This document shows positions 23,501 to 34,613 of a DNA stretch of 64,000 nucleotides, piece by piece. This stretch comes from Cacajao melanocephalus (taxonomy: Eukaryota; Chordata; Mammalia; Primates; Pitheciidae), in contig CAUYLG010039309.1 of NCBI GenBank assembly GCA_963573385.1, positions 43,069 to 107,068 of the forward strand, written 5' to 3'. Positions within the stretch are counted from its first letter, which is position 1. Each line of letters starts with the position of its first letter. The translations under genes and the position numbers were made by a program. The notes under the pieces were generated by a model that was not told the DNA's origin, made no database searches, and worked only from the letters and a program-made list of their open reading frames with translations.

Positions 23501-24780
23501 TTCCTGCCCTGCAGAGAATGGCCACCAAAGAGCTGTTCAAATGTGTGTGGGGGCTCCTTTCTAATGTGTTTCTCAAAGTCTTGGTGAAGGGAGAGTCGCA
23601 AGACTTTCCTGGCAGCAGAGTTAGGAGAGTTGGGGCATAGTTCAGTGAGACTTACATAATAAATTTATGTGCATAATTCTGATATTTCTAAGACTTGGAT
23701 ACCTTTCTTTACATATAAAAAGTCAGTCCCAGCATTTCAATTATATTCATTATAGGCTATGTCTCGATCTAAGTTTTAGTTCACCATTCAGGCATACTAT
23801 TACTGCTACTCTAGGCCATTCAAGCGAGCACACTAAATCTAAAGTTTTTGCTACATGCAGATGTATCAATGCATTTAGCTTGATGCAAACTATTATTCAT
23901 TCTACCCTGATCCAACATCCTTAAGATTCATTTCCATAATATTTGATAGTTTTTACTCCAGTGTAAATTGGGAAAATCTTGCATTTATTAGATGTGTATG
24001 AAACATTCTCATGGGTCATGTTTTGCATTTCACCCCATGCTTCCTGCCAGGACTTTAATCCAGTTATAAATTTGGAAGTAATGAATGGTGGGAGTGGGTC
24101 CTACAGGGGATCAGCAGTCTCTTGTAGGTAACTATCTCAGGGGAATCTAATGCATATTATTTAGGTATTAGGAGACTAATCTACTCAGACAAGGGGGCAA
24201 AGTCTGCTTCTACTGGAAAAGAAGGCTCTGCAGAATTTTCATGGTGTGATGTTCTCAGCTTCATTAGAATCTACCCATTTAATGTCTTCATCCAAAGTTT
24301 CAAGATCTTGTTCTTTCCCAGTCAGTGCCTCAATGCCCTATCACAAAAGGCCTTATGAGGTTACGGATTCAATCTGCATTGTACTTTAGCCATGTGCAGG
24401 ATTAGACTTTTGGTTTGATTTTCAAAAATCTTGTCCCTGTGGTTACAGGAGATAAGATTTCTTTTTAGGACAGGCATACAAGCTTTATGATTTTGTTTTG
24501 TACTGGACCTTCTAGTGAGAATTTAAAGCAAAAAGATTATCAGTTTATTTCTCCAAGTTCTCTAATACACTTATAATACTTCAAAATGCCTTTTTTTTTA
24601 ACTAAAAATTTTTATGGCAGCAACCACTGGGTCACCCAGAACATTGCCTTTTATGAATGCTTGAATACAGATGTCCATAGATATATAGCTTTGTCATTGA
24701 ATGCCTTAGACCAGCAATATGCTCTTTAACACTAGTAACAATGTCACTAATTAGGTCTTAAGTCTAATCAGATCATAAAA
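20517..24780 (-). pseudogene. Decayed ERV internal region (pol recognisable), class III-like
   Basis: On the minus strand at 21772-21798 the frame reads L-V-H-F-M-D-D-I-T, a retroviral reverse transcriptase motif C with both catalytic aspartates kept. About 180 bases upstream on the same strand (21969-21994) a reverse transcriptase motif A context P-S-T-W-Y-P-A-I is visible, but the catalytic aspartate after it is replaced by phenylalanine. The frame is broken throughout. Higher coordinates should hold gag and protease, lower ones RNase H and integrase, though I cannot delimit them. Length is about 4.3 kb, shorter than a full provirus. Class assignment is from remembered pol style and is the weakest part of the call. 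Confidence 0.6.
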
Positions 24781-24794
24781 CCAATTCTACGTTC

Positions 24795-25153
24795 CCACTC
24801 TAAAGATTTTCTTCCCTCTATGCATCCATATGTTCTCATGATTTAGCTCCCACTTATAAGTGGGAACATGAGGAAAATGGTTTTTTGTTCTTCTGTTAGT
24901 ATGCTAAGGATGGTGCCTCCAGTTCCATTCGTGTCCCTGCAAAAGACACAATTTTATTCTTTTTTATAGATAGTATTCCATGATGAGGATGTACCACGTT
25001 TTCTTTATCGATTCTGTCATTAATGAGTACTTAAGTTGATTCCATGTCTTTGCTGTTGTGAGTAGTGTTGCAGTGAACATACGCATGCACGTGTCTTTAT
25101 AACAGAATGATTTATATTTACTTGGGTATACACCCAGTAATGGGATTGCTGGT
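24795..25153 (-). mobile_element. L1 ORF2 3' segment, inverted half of a 5'-inverted L1
   Basis: Antisense L1 from 'gttctcatgatttagctccc' to 'cacccagtaatgggattgct'. It is joined at about 25153 to a sense L1 3' UTR. In L1 coordinates the inverted part ends close to where the sense part begins, as expected for twin priming. Confidence 0.9.
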
Positions 25154-25328
25154 GGAGTGTGGGAGAAGGGAGAAGAAGAGCAGGAAAAATAACTCATGGG
25201 TACTAGGCTCAATACCTGGGTGATGAAATAATCTGTACCACAAACCCCCTTGACACAAGTTTACCTATGTAACAAACCTGAACATGTACTCTTGAAGTTA
25301 AAACAAAAGTTTAAAAAATAAAATCAAA
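25154..25328 (+). mobile_element. L1 3' UTR and poly-A, sense half of a 5'-inverted L1
   Basis: This is a sense L1 3' UTR with 'caggaaaaataactcatggg', 'tgatgaaataatctgtacca' and an A-rich tail ending near 25328. The total insertion of about 530 bp lies inside the 5' end of the candidate provirus, so it is younger than that provirus. Confidence 0.9.
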
Positions 25329-25366
25329 TATTCTGTTGTCCTGTACCACTGCTGGTACCAATAACT

Positions 25367-25645
25367 GTATCAGTCATGGTTCGTTCAGGGAAGCAGGAGC
25401 ATGATGACTATTATAAAATGATAAAGTTATTCAAGTAATTAGACATTAAACAATTATGGAAGGAGCTGGATAGCTGGAACTTTCAGGGGAATATTGCAGC
25501 TGACATTCCTGATTGTTAGAGTAAGATCTTTAAGAGAGACTGGTAAAGAAGTTTGTAAATGTTATTCGTTCTTCCTGGCTACTGCCTCTGTGAATTTGCA
25601 ACAAGGCATCTGATAGTGGGCCTGAGATTTCTTTTGGTGAGCAGA
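25367..25645 (-). mobile_element. Candidate 5' LTR of the provirus, part 1
   Basis: The left part of the second copy of the LTR-like unit seen at 19966-20516, starting 'tgtatcagtcatggttcg' and reaching 'gcaacaaggcatctgatag'. It is interrupted at 25646 by another LTR. Confidence 0.5.
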
Positions 25646-26075
25646 TATATTAGTTACCTGTTTTGACATTACAATTTACTATACATTTAGCAGTTTAAAA
25701 CAGCACATATTATCTCACAGTTTCCATGGATCAGGGGTCTGGGCACATGTTATCCCATTCCTTTCCATAGGGTATCAAAAGGCTATAATCAAGGTATCAG
25801 CCAGGCCCAGGGGTCTCTTCTGAGGCTTGTGGTCTTTTCTAAGCTCATGTAATTCTTGGCAGAATTGACTTCATTGTCCCTGTAGAACTAATGGAGAATG
25901 CGTCTTCGGGGTCAGTAAAATGTGAACCTCTTGACACTGCCTTTTAAAGGCTCCTATGATTATGTCAGACTCACTTCAGTTAAGCTTCCTTTTGATTACC
26001 TCAAAGTCAACTGATTAGGAACCTAAATGTGGGAGTGATATGCTATCATATTCACAGCTTCCACCCACACTCAAG
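25646..26075 (-). mobile_element. Nested old LTR (ERVL/MaLR-like)
   Basis: Antisense LTR-like sequence with 'ttagttacctgttttgacat', 'cagtttaaaacagcacata' and 'tatctcacagtttccatgg', a known pattern of old MaLR/ERVL LTRs. It splits the preceding LTR-like unit, whose remainder resumes after about 26075. Subfamily and exact ends are uncertain. Confidence 0.55.
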
Positions 26076-26410
26076 AGGAGTGCATTTTTCAGGAAGAATA
26101 TACCATCAAGCAAGAGCCTTAGATCTGTCTTAGAATTATGCCTGCCACTGTAGGAACCGCAGTTAAAAAAAGAGCTGGATGTGTAGTAGAGAAGAGCCTA
26201 GCCAAACTGAAATCTGACAGCACGCTGTGTCTTTCTTCCATTACCTTTAAACAACGATACACTTCAGAGTGTAATAATGACTGTCACTTTACTTCTTCCT
26301 CCCAGAAATCATTCAACTCTGTCTGTCCCTAACCCAGAACCTTACAGGGAAGAGTTCTGGGAAATGCAGTTCGCGGTGTAACCAAGTTGACAATAAAACA
26401 ACGCAGCATT
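26076..26410 (-). mobile_element. Candidate 5' LTR of the provirus, part 2
   Basis: The continuation of the interrupted unit, sharing 'gtagagaagagcc' and 'ctgggaaatgcagttc' with the copy at 19966-20516. Boundaries are approximate. Confidence 0.45.
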
Positions 26411-27049
26411 GTCAGGGTGGAGAAAATTTATCCAATTGTACTGAGCAGGCACACCTTCTTCCCAAAGAATCTACTGTATATAATAAAATATCATTATTGT
26501 TTTCATTTGAGAAAGTTTCCTTCCTGTACTGTTCATAGAGTCAACCCACATGAGTTGGCTCTTAGTGAAATGAAACCAGCCATTCTCTATGTTTCAGGTA
26601 TAAAGCATGATGTTCTCCAGTCTCACTTTTATGACACAGCTAGATAGAAATGAATATCTGTCTAAAATAGGACTTCAAAAAATCAGGTTTCTATTTTATG
26701 CTATTTAAATGAACATTTGATAGCAAGAGAAGATGATTTTATTTGTAATGTTGAATATCTGCCTTTGTCTTCACAGCGCTTTTTTTAAACAAAACCTCAG
26801 ATGACTTTATTTCTGTTATGCTTATTATCATACATAAGCAATAGCAAGTTGCATTTATGTTATTATATTAAAGTTAAAGAAAAAGGGCTTTGAGTAATGA
26901 AGCAAGCTATAAAATCAGCACAAATTAGAACATGCCACAATATTCAATGACTTCCAAAAAAATTAGTCTGTATTTGGGAACAAAGTAAACTAGGACTTAG
27001 TTAGAAATGTGACAAATTGGACAAAGGGGTGGAAGAACAGGTACAAGAC
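26411..27049. other. Unassigned AT-rich sequence
   Basis: No repeat family or gene recognised. The 86-codon frame at 26387-26647 begins in the LTR-like unit and shows no domain. Confidence 0.4.
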
Positions 27050-27205
27050 TCAAGAGATCTTTGTCACAAATTTCCTGTGAGATTTCCTTTAACTTGCTTT
27101 ACCTCTCTGAGCCTTACATCTCCTCATCTGCACTGCCAGGGCTGAGGACAGTGCCTGCTACATTGTTTGTGCTCAAGACCTGTTGAATCATTCAATCACC
27201 AAATC
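27050..27205 (+). mobile_element. MIR SINE
   Basis: Sense MIR core: 'tacctctctgagccttacat', 'ctcctcatctgcactgccag', then 'acagtgcctgctacattgt'. The middle section is deleted. Confidence 0.7.
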
Positions 27206-27950
27206 AACAGCTTAATAAATCTATAGAAGGATTAGAGTTATCTTTCTGCCAGCTTTGATACTCTGTGATTCCGTTACTTCCTCACTCTGAGTTTATGGTT
27301 AGATTTCATTGACCTTGGTGATTATTTCAGGACTTGAACAAAAGGCAGGACTTCTCAATGGAGCTGTCAGTTCAATACTACTTCATCCCCTAGAATTCCT
27401 TACATCTTAACAGCTCATGTAGACTATGTCAATCCGCAGATACCAGATCAATTATTAGCCTGTGGGGTAAATGACAATTTGAGTAAGCTCCCACTGCTTG
27501 CTTTTCTACTATCTGAGGTAGTTACATAAAGTATAATCATAAAACTATGTCATCTCAGCCCCTTATAGATTGATCTCACCTGGGTCCTCTTAGTGGATTT
27601 TCATGCTATTGTTTTGTGATTCTACTCATCTTCCTTACAGAAGCTCTTCCAGAGATTCTACTCCAATGTCTATGCGTATCCACCACTCACATGCTATTAA
27701 AATGACCTGCTCTTTTCTCTTGTACACTAAAATAAAATCCTAAATCCCCCACTGACTTGGCTAAAGGGACCCCAGAGAAATCTTAAAACTGAGTTCCTGG
27801 CCATGATGGGAAGGGAGATCAGATACGCCTCATTAGACCCCCTTCCTTTTGTGGTTCAGATACAACTGACCAACATTAATGTTAAAATAGAGATCACAAG
27901 GCTAATAGAAAATAATATTTGCAGCAATAAGATTTAAAATTATGAACATG
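27206..27950. other. Unassigned, no gene seen
   Basis: Unique-looking sequence before the Alu. No long open frame and no named repeat. Confidence 0.4.
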
Positions 27951-28257
27951 GGCTGGGTGCGGTGGCTCACACACATAATCCCAACACTTTGGGAGGCCGA
28001 GGCGGGTGGATCACCTGAGGTCAGGAGTTTGAGACCAGCCTGATCAACATGGTGAAACCTTGTCGCTACTAAAAATATAAAATTAGCTGAGTGTGGTGGC
28101 GGCAGCTGTAATCCCAGCTACTTGGCAGGCTGAGGCAGGAGAATCGCTTGAACTGATGAGATTGCAGTGAGTGGAGATAGCACCACTGCACTCCAGCCTG
28201 GGTGACAGAGCGAGACTATAACTCAAAAAAAAAACAAACAAACAAACAAAAAAAAAA
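27951..28257 (+). mobile_element. Alu (AluS-type)
   Basis: A nearly full-length dimeric Alu from 'ggctgggtgcggtggctcac' to an A-rich tail with (CAAA)n. Both monomers and the middle A-rich linker are visible. About 14 bases are missing after 'gaatcgcttgaact' in the right monomer. The minus-strand frame 28083-28331 is an Alu artefact. Confidence 0.97.
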
Positions 28258-28891
28258 CAGCATATAAGTCCATGCCAGACAAGGGTTAAGCCATGCACCC
28301 CTCTAATTAAATAATGTGTCCTAACTTCCATAAGGTTTTTCTTTTTCTCTGGCAGCTAAACAAGTGCTGGCCTCGAAATAAGCAATATTAACACAATTAC
28401 AATAAATCCAGCTCATAGATGCTAACTGAACCCCTGTTTGACCAGCCATAACTATAGCTTTTATTGGGCAAGAGACTGATTTCAGTGACTTTCTTCCAGA
28501 TAAGAAAACCAGAGACCAAGTTCTGGTTGTAGTGGGTTCACAGAGGTCACGCACTTGTGTACCTCTGTGTCCTGAAAAGACGTCTGGATATATAAGGCCT
28601 AATTGTGATACATCTAAATGTTAAGTCTCCACCCAAAGTGAACATGGGTCATATGTTACATGCATGTTTGTTTTATATGCATGTGTTAGGACCACCTTAA
28701 TGAACATTTATAGCTTTTCCTGTAACCTGTTGAATATGTACATTTAGCCAACCCATTTAGCATAAAGTTCCTACCCCATCCCTCCTCCTTCAAAGTACTT
28801 GTCTCTGGTCTCGGCCAGAGGCACACTTCCAAGTCTGCAGGATAGTCACCTTGCAGGCAGGAATGCCTTATAAGAAATGAAGTCTTCTCCT
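28258..28891. other. Unassigned, possibly LTR-like
   Basis: The sequence has 'ggatatataaggcc' near 28586 and, 3' of it, 'ccttataagaaatgaagtc' near 28866, a TATA-then-polyadenylation-like spacing that recalls an ERV1-type LTR on plus. I cannot name a family, so this is only a suggestion. Confidence 0.3.
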
Positions 28892-28917
28892 TTAAAAATA
28901 TATATATATATTTTTAA
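28892..28917. repeat. Perfect 26-bp AT palindrome
   Basis: The 26 bases from 28892 to 28917 equal their own reverse complement. The centre is (TA)n, flanked by AAAAA and TTTTT. Confidence 0.95.
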
Positions 28918-29854
28918 GTTAGTATGATTCATCTCTTACTTGTATTCCTCATCATCCTGATTAAATTCACTCTAATATCTCACAAAAAATGGCTTGCTCC
29001 TTCCTACTTTTCTTTTCTGCTATCTCACTTGCTTTTTCAGCTTCAAATATCACATGGATACAAATGATCTCCAAACCTAAGTCCCAGATACAGACTTGCT
29101 TCTAACTTTGAACCCCACGTTTCTAGGTATTTAACCTGAAGTTTCTACAATGTCCTCAAAATCATTATGCTTTTATCTGAAATAATCAGTTTTTCTCTGG
29201 TTCTCCAACCCATGCAAATGAATGATTATGCTTCCTTACTCAGGATTGAAAACTTGGTATTCTTCATGATTCCCCCTTTTTCCTGTTCTTTCATTTCGAT
29301 GTGTTGTCAAGCTCTGTTACTTCTAGTTTAATTCAAGCTGGTTCAGTGGCAAGGCACTCTGGGACCACCATATCGTTGAATATGGAAGAGGGGATGAAGG
29401 TGTAACACTGGAAACTGCACTGGAGGATCTGACCCAGCTGTAGAGGGCTGGCATCATTGGAAGGGGTCCTATAGATCCTATGACCCTTTATTAGTTACTA
29501 CTATTGAATGTGGTGGACTCAGGCATATTGAAACCAATGTTATATCCAGATTCTCTAACCAGAAGGCAGGAGAACTGAAAGGGCATAAACCATATTTGAA
29601 ATCAAGTGTGTGGCAATGAGAATACAATTCCAGAACTCCATTTTGGTGGGACAGGTCTAGCTGCTTAGAGCTCAGGGCTCCACTGACACAGGTTTACCTT
29701 GTTAATCTTCCTAAAGCACACTTCCATCATTTCAGTCGCCTGATCAAAAATAGTCAGAGGCACCACCACAGTTTTTACTAAATTGTACGCAAACCATTTT
29801 GACATTTTCAAAGTTCTCATTATGCCCGTACCAACATCCCCTTTATGGCTAACT
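28918..29854. other. Unassigned, no gene seen
   Basis: No gene or confident repeat. 29700-29830 faintly recalls old LINE or SINE sequence, too weak to name. Confidence 0.35.
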
Positions 29855-30250
29855 GTTCACACTTTGTAAATCAAATCTTGTATTATGATCTCATCCAACT
29901 TCAGCAAATAGATGCAATAAGGAAAATGAACGTTTAGGTAATAGAGAATGAGATAGGTTGGAGGTGTAGTCAGGGAAGGCAAGTCTATTAAGGTATTTAA
30001 TAGGAGACCTGAAAGAAGCAAAGAGCAAGCCACCAATATATCTAACAGAAATGCTATTAAGGGCAGAGACAATACCAGTGCAAATGCTCCCAGGCAGAAG
30101 CGTGCTTGGTGTGCTCCAGAGTCACCAGGGAGGCCAAACAGGCTGAAGCACAGTGCATATGGAAAAGCAGGGCAAGGTCATGTGGGGCCATTTAGGTGTG
30201 GTAGCCAAAAGTTCCAGTTATTTGCAACAGTCCTGGTTTATGTCTATTTT
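29855..30250 (-). mobile_element. L2 LINE fragment
   Basis: Antisense L2, recognised by 'tagtcagggaaggcaag', 'aggcagaagcgtgcttggtg' and 'aggccaaacaggctgaagca', in the order expected for the antisense L2 3' half. The minus frame 29857-30072 lies within it and is not a gene. Confidence 0.7.
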
Positions 30251-30269
30251 CTGAGCAAATTATTAATAG

Positions 30270-30362
30270 CATCTGTTTAGCCTGGTGTAGTGGTAGATTC
30301 CTGTAGTTCCAGCTACAGTGGAGGCTGAAGCCAAAGGATCCCTTGAGCACAGAAATGCTGGC
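30270..30362 (+). mobile_element. Alu-monomer-like (FLAM/FRAM or 7SL-derived) fragment
   Basis: 'gcctggtgtagtggtagatt', 'cctgtagttccagctacagt' and 'ggatcccttgagcac' follow the 7SL/Alu left-arm order over about 90 bp without a second monomer. It could be an old free monomer or a 7SL pseudogene fragment. Confidence 0.65.
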
Positions 30363-30369
30363 GACCACT

Positions 30370-32170
30370 AAATCATTTTTCTATACCTATGGATTTATCA
30401 ATTCTGGATATTTTATATAAATGAAATAATATGTGACCTTTTATTTCTGACACTTTTGCTTCACATAACATTATCAAGATTCATCTATAATGTGGCATGT
30501 GTCAGTACTCCATTCCTTTTTAATGTCTTAATAATATTCCATTGTATAGATATATCACATTTATTCACTCATTAACTGATAGACGTTTGTATTGTTTTGG
30601 CTATTGTGAATTGGGTTGCCTTTTGGCCATTCTGAGTAGTGCTGGTATGAACAGTGATGTACAAGTATTTGTTTGAATACACGTTTTCAATTATTTGGTG
30701 TGTATACCTAGGAGTGAACTTGCTAGATGATGGTAATTCTGTTTAACTTTTTGAGGAACGGCCAAACTGTTTTCCTACAACAGCTGCACCATTTTACATT
30801 CCCACCAGCAGTATATGAGTATTCCAGTTTTTTCACACTCTCACCAGCCCTTATTATTTTCCACTTTTTTTGATCATTGACACTTTGTGAGACATTTATT
30901 TTCAACATAAGTGCTAATATATTTGGCTTTATATTTACTATCTTACTATTTAAAAATTTTTTTCTTACATGTATAATGTTTCATTTTATCTCACTTCCTG
31001 CCTTTTCTTAGATTAAATATTTTATCACTTTATTTCTCCTTGTTAAACACCTCCTTGTTATTCATACTAAATAATTTGCCATTAATTTCTGCCTTCTCTG
31101 AGACATGACAGGAATCACCTTTGGCTTATTATCATAATTTAATACAAATGAATACATTTTCTAGGACCTTAGAGCACTTTAACTGTTTCTACCTTCCTTT
31201 TGCTTTTTTGTTATTGTCTTCATGCATTTTAATTCTACAAATATTTGTAGTATTACTGTTTAAGATGGCAGTATCTATGTTGATTTACTTACATATTAAC
31301 TATTTGTATCATTCTGTAATCCTTCATTCATGTTCATATTTCCATCTGGATTTAATTTTCTTACTGCTTTATTATTTCTTATGCTTGAATATACTCCCCT
31401 TAGTATTTCCTTCAGAGTGAGTATATGGGCTACAAATTCTCTCAGTTTTTGTTTTTCTGGAAATGTCTTTATATCACTGTTACTTTTTAAGTATTTCACT
31501 GTTATGTTTTTACTGAATATTGAATAAATTGACAGTCATATTTTAAATATTTAAAGTCTGTCAGTTTGTTGTCTCCTGGCTTACATGTTTCTGTGAGAAA
31601 TCAGTGATAAATCTTACTATTGATCCTTTAAAGTATTATATCTGTTATTTTACATAGTTTGCTTTTATTAAATTTGGTCTTTATATCAACATTTTTACTC
31701 TGTTATAACTAGGAATTACTTACTTGTATTTATCTTGCTTGTACTTATAGCTGCCCTTGTATGCAATATATTAATGTTTTCTTATAAGTTTTTGAAGATT
31801 TTTGGTCATTACATATTTAAATGTTATGTCTCCTGCATTTGGTATCTCATCCCATTCTAGAACTGTTCTGTTCCATAAATTTATTATACTCTCTTTTTGG
31901 TATTTTCTATTCTGTTTAGTCTCTGTATTTCAGCTTGGATATTTCCTACTGATCTATCTCTTCACTAATTGTCTCTTTCACTATATTCAATCTGTAGTAA
32001 AATCCATCCATTCCATTCTTAATTCTAGTTATTTTATTTTTTTAATTTTTAGTTTTAATTTGATTATATTTATAGATTCCAGTTCTCAGTGATTTATATT
32101 TCTTGTCATCTACTTTACTGTTGATATTAATCACAATTTTAAAACCTTTGATAACTCCATCCATAGGTCT
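30370..32170 (-). mobile_element. Long ancient L1M fragment
   Basis: Antisense old L1 about 1.8 kb long. The left part has the ORF2 3' landmarks 'ttcaattatttggtgtgtat', 'acctaggagtgaacttgc' and 'cattcccaccagcagtatat'. The right part (31400-32100) has the T-rich antisense style of more upstream L1M sequence ('tgtctcctggcttacatgt'). Many small frames (31121-31527, 31802-32251) lie in it and are artefacts. Confidence 0.7.
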
Positions 32171-32781
32171 GTTTCTAATGTGTTTTTTTTTTTCCTTTTT
32201 TTCCTCTTCCTTGGTGCAGTATTCATTTTTGACTGAAAAAAAAAGCCCCATCTATCTCTACTTTGCTCCTGCCTAAGATGCATATCTCTAGGAGCCTAAA
32301 ATAATGGTCTCTGGTATTTTTAAGGGCTCTTATTTCTTGAAAGGTCTAGTACCTCATTTGTCTCTGCTAAGTTCTTTGAGGTTGCTTAAAATTTTGCTCT
32401 ACATTTAAGCAGCTTTCTGCTTAGCTTCTTAGCTTTTATCCCTAAACAGCTTAAGAAACAGGCAAATAGCTTAAGTGGAAAATAACTGAGTGTTAGCCTT
32501 TCTTCCTTATTTCTTTGTTTTCTGTCTAGTATACTAGCCCATCAAGTCCTGGCTGTCTTTGAAAATCCAGACTCCAATTGCCATCTTCCCATCTCTATCA
32601 TATGGCTAAAATTTCCACTGTCTTCTCTGTTTATGAAGGACATTGATATGGCCACAAATAAGCAAATATCCCAAGAAGAAAATTAGTATGCAGATTGTTA
32701 GCCCACCTCTGTGTGACTTTCCTCCTTCAAAGATCTTAGGTTCTCAAGTCCTTATTACCTCAGCATGTTCTTATCACATTC

Positions 32782-32784
<3 letters not shown>
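32171..32784. other. Unassigned
   Basis: A T-rich start, then unique-looking sequence. It may continue the old L1, but I cannot support this. Confidence 0.35.

Positions 32785-32831
<47 letters not shown>
32785..32831. repeat. (TG)n microsatellite
   Basis: About 23 uninterrupted TG dinucleotides. Probably polymorphic and able to adopt Z-DNA. Confidence 0.97.
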
Positions 32832-32832
<1 letters not shown>

Positions 32833-33284
32833 GATTTGCTTGTAATTTTTATCTGGACTTTCTAGTTGATTTTGATGAGAGCCTTAGTCTGCTACACAAT
32901 CCTCCATTATAAGCACAAATTGATATATCTGGGTGTATTTCAAAAGTAAAGCTGGTAATATGGGTTGACAGAATAGATGTGGGGAATGGAAGATAGTGTG
33001 TTATCAAAAATTATTTCTAATTAGTTGTCCAGTGCTACTAATAAGAATAATAATGTTTATATTAACTGAAGTGAGAATGATCGTTACTGTTCATTCTTCA
33101 TAGCCCAAATCAATGTCAGCCTGCCAAATGACCTCCAAACACCTCTGATTATAATAGTATCTCCACCCGCATTTTGTTTTTTCTTTACAGTACTTGGTAG
33201 TGGTTACCTCACGCTGTTTTTGAATGGGGGCTGTGTATTATAGTTTCTTTTTCTTAATTAAATGAAACATTGCTCTCTCATCTA
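32832..33284. other. Unassigned
   Basis: No named repeat or gene seen. Confidence 0.4.
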
Positions 33285-33425
33285 CTAGATGAATGACTTG
33301 AATAACTTATTTGTCATTTTTCAAGTTTCCCCACCTGAAAATGGGCAAAATAATATTAACTACTCACAGTGTTGTTATGAAATTTGAGTAAGACAATTCA
33401 TACTGAAGAATCTGATAAAATTTCT
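33285..33425 (+). mobile_element. MIR SINE
   Basis: Sense MIR core with 'tttccccacctgaaaatggg', 'caaaataatattaactactc' and 'agtgttgttatgaaatttga', matching the MIR order. Confidence 0.75.
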
Positions 33426-33679
33426 GAAAAGCAACAATAAACAAGCTGTAACAACTCCAAAGCTTAATGATTATTATAAGTATAATCAGCTTTGTCTTCC
33501 AATTTAGAATATAAAATACTGAAGACTCTTTGCGCATATTAAACAGCCATGTATTTGGGTTCAATCTCTACCCATAGCCAGCCAAACTCACCCAATAGTT
33601 TTATTCCTGCTGCTGCATGGAGCATTGGGGCAGTCATTCAGTATCCCCTTTTTCCTCCACTACTTGTTCCTAGTATGTT
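33426..33679. other. Unassigned
   Basis: Sequence between the MIR and the pyrimidine tract. Nothing recognised. Confidence 0.35.
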
Positions 33680-34001
33680 TTCACCTCCTCCTCATTCTCC
33701 TCCTCCTCCTCTTCCTTCTTCTTCCTCTTCCTCTTCTTCTTCTATTTCCTCCTTCCCCTCTCCTCCTCTCCATCTCCTTCCCCATTTCCTCCTCCTCCTC
33801 TTCTACTTCCTCATCCTCCTTCTTTTCTTCTTCTTCCGTTTCCTCTTTCCCCTCCTCCTTCTCCATTTCCTCCTCCTCCTCTTCTTCCTCTTCCTCCTTC
33901 TTCTTTCTCTTTATCCTCCTTCTCCTCCTCTTTCTTCTTCTTCCTTCTTCTTCCTCTTCATCTTCTTCCTCTTTCATCTTCTTTCTTCTTCTTCTTCCCC
34001 A
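33680..34001. repeat. 320-bp (CCT/CTT)n polypyrimidine tract
   Basis: The plus strand is almost pure C and T for about 320 bases, built from imperfect CTC, CTT and TTC triplets with rare A or G. A 23-base word starting 'ccatttcctcctcctcc' occurs at 33782 and 33863, an 81-bp period, so part of the tract grew by segment duplication. Long open frames here (166 and 168 codons on plus, 98 on minus) are pure low-complexity artefacts of a triplet repeat. Confidence 0.95.
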
Positions 34002-34225
34002 TATTATTCCTGTGTCAGGCCTTCAATCAGATCACATACCAGACCTTGATTCCTATTCTGGATACTTGGGTTTGGCCCCCAAAATTTCTCTCCTCTATAT
34101 TAGGTTCTCAGTTCTTTCACATGAATTCTGAACACTCACTTCTCCAGAATTTAATTTTTATTCTAGGACTGGTTAATCACCTTCTTTCTTCTTAAGCCTG
34201 TGTTTGGATATGTGTGTGAGTGGAA

Positions 34226-34226
<1 letters not shown>
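34002..34226. other. Unassigned
   Basis: Short unique-looking segment between simple repeats. Confidence 0.35.

Positions 34227-34263
<37 letters not shown>
34227..34263. repeat. (TG)n microsatellite
   Basis: About 18 TG dinucleotides, preceded by a broken TG stretch from 34209. Confidence 0.95.
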
Positions 34264-34266
<3 letters not shown>

Positions 34267-34494
34267 CATGCTGGTGTGAGTTTTTGGGGTTAGGGGTGAA
34301 GGAGGAGATTTTCCACTATCCCACACGGGTTCTTGCAGATTTAAATTTTTAATAAATATAGGTCGAATGAATAAATAAGAGCTACTAGCAAGAAATGATA
34401 GGCTGTGATGTATTTCGACCAGAGCATTTTATAGTCATTTTCAGTATATATAGTCTTGTGAGCTGAGTGTATCTATACTGAACTTTTCTTGTTA

Positions 34495-34613
34495 AAATAA
34501 ATAAATATAATATGTATATCATATATATTTATTTATAATTAAATATAAGTATGTATTATATTATATAAAAGTATATATATATATATTTTACACACACATA
34601 CACACATACACAC
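34495..34613. repeat. AT-rich / (TA)n-(CA)n low-complexity block
   Basis: AT-only and TA-repeat sequence passes into '(CA)n' near 34591-34612. The TA-then-CA order resembles the block at 6205-6335. Confidence 0.85.

Noticed and set aside
28258..28891. Definite ERV LTR
   Set aside because: TATA-like and polyadenylation-like words have plausible spacing, but I could not match a family or find clear TG/CA ends. Left as unassigned.
30270..30362. Functional 7SL RNA gene
   Set aside because: Only about 90 bases with many changes and no promoter or full-length body. An Alu-monomer relic is simpler.
33549..34131. Open frames of 166 and 168 codons on plus and 98 codons on minus
   Set aside because: They consist almost entirely of the CTC/CTT triplet tract, are open in several frames at once and have no non-repetitive protein content.
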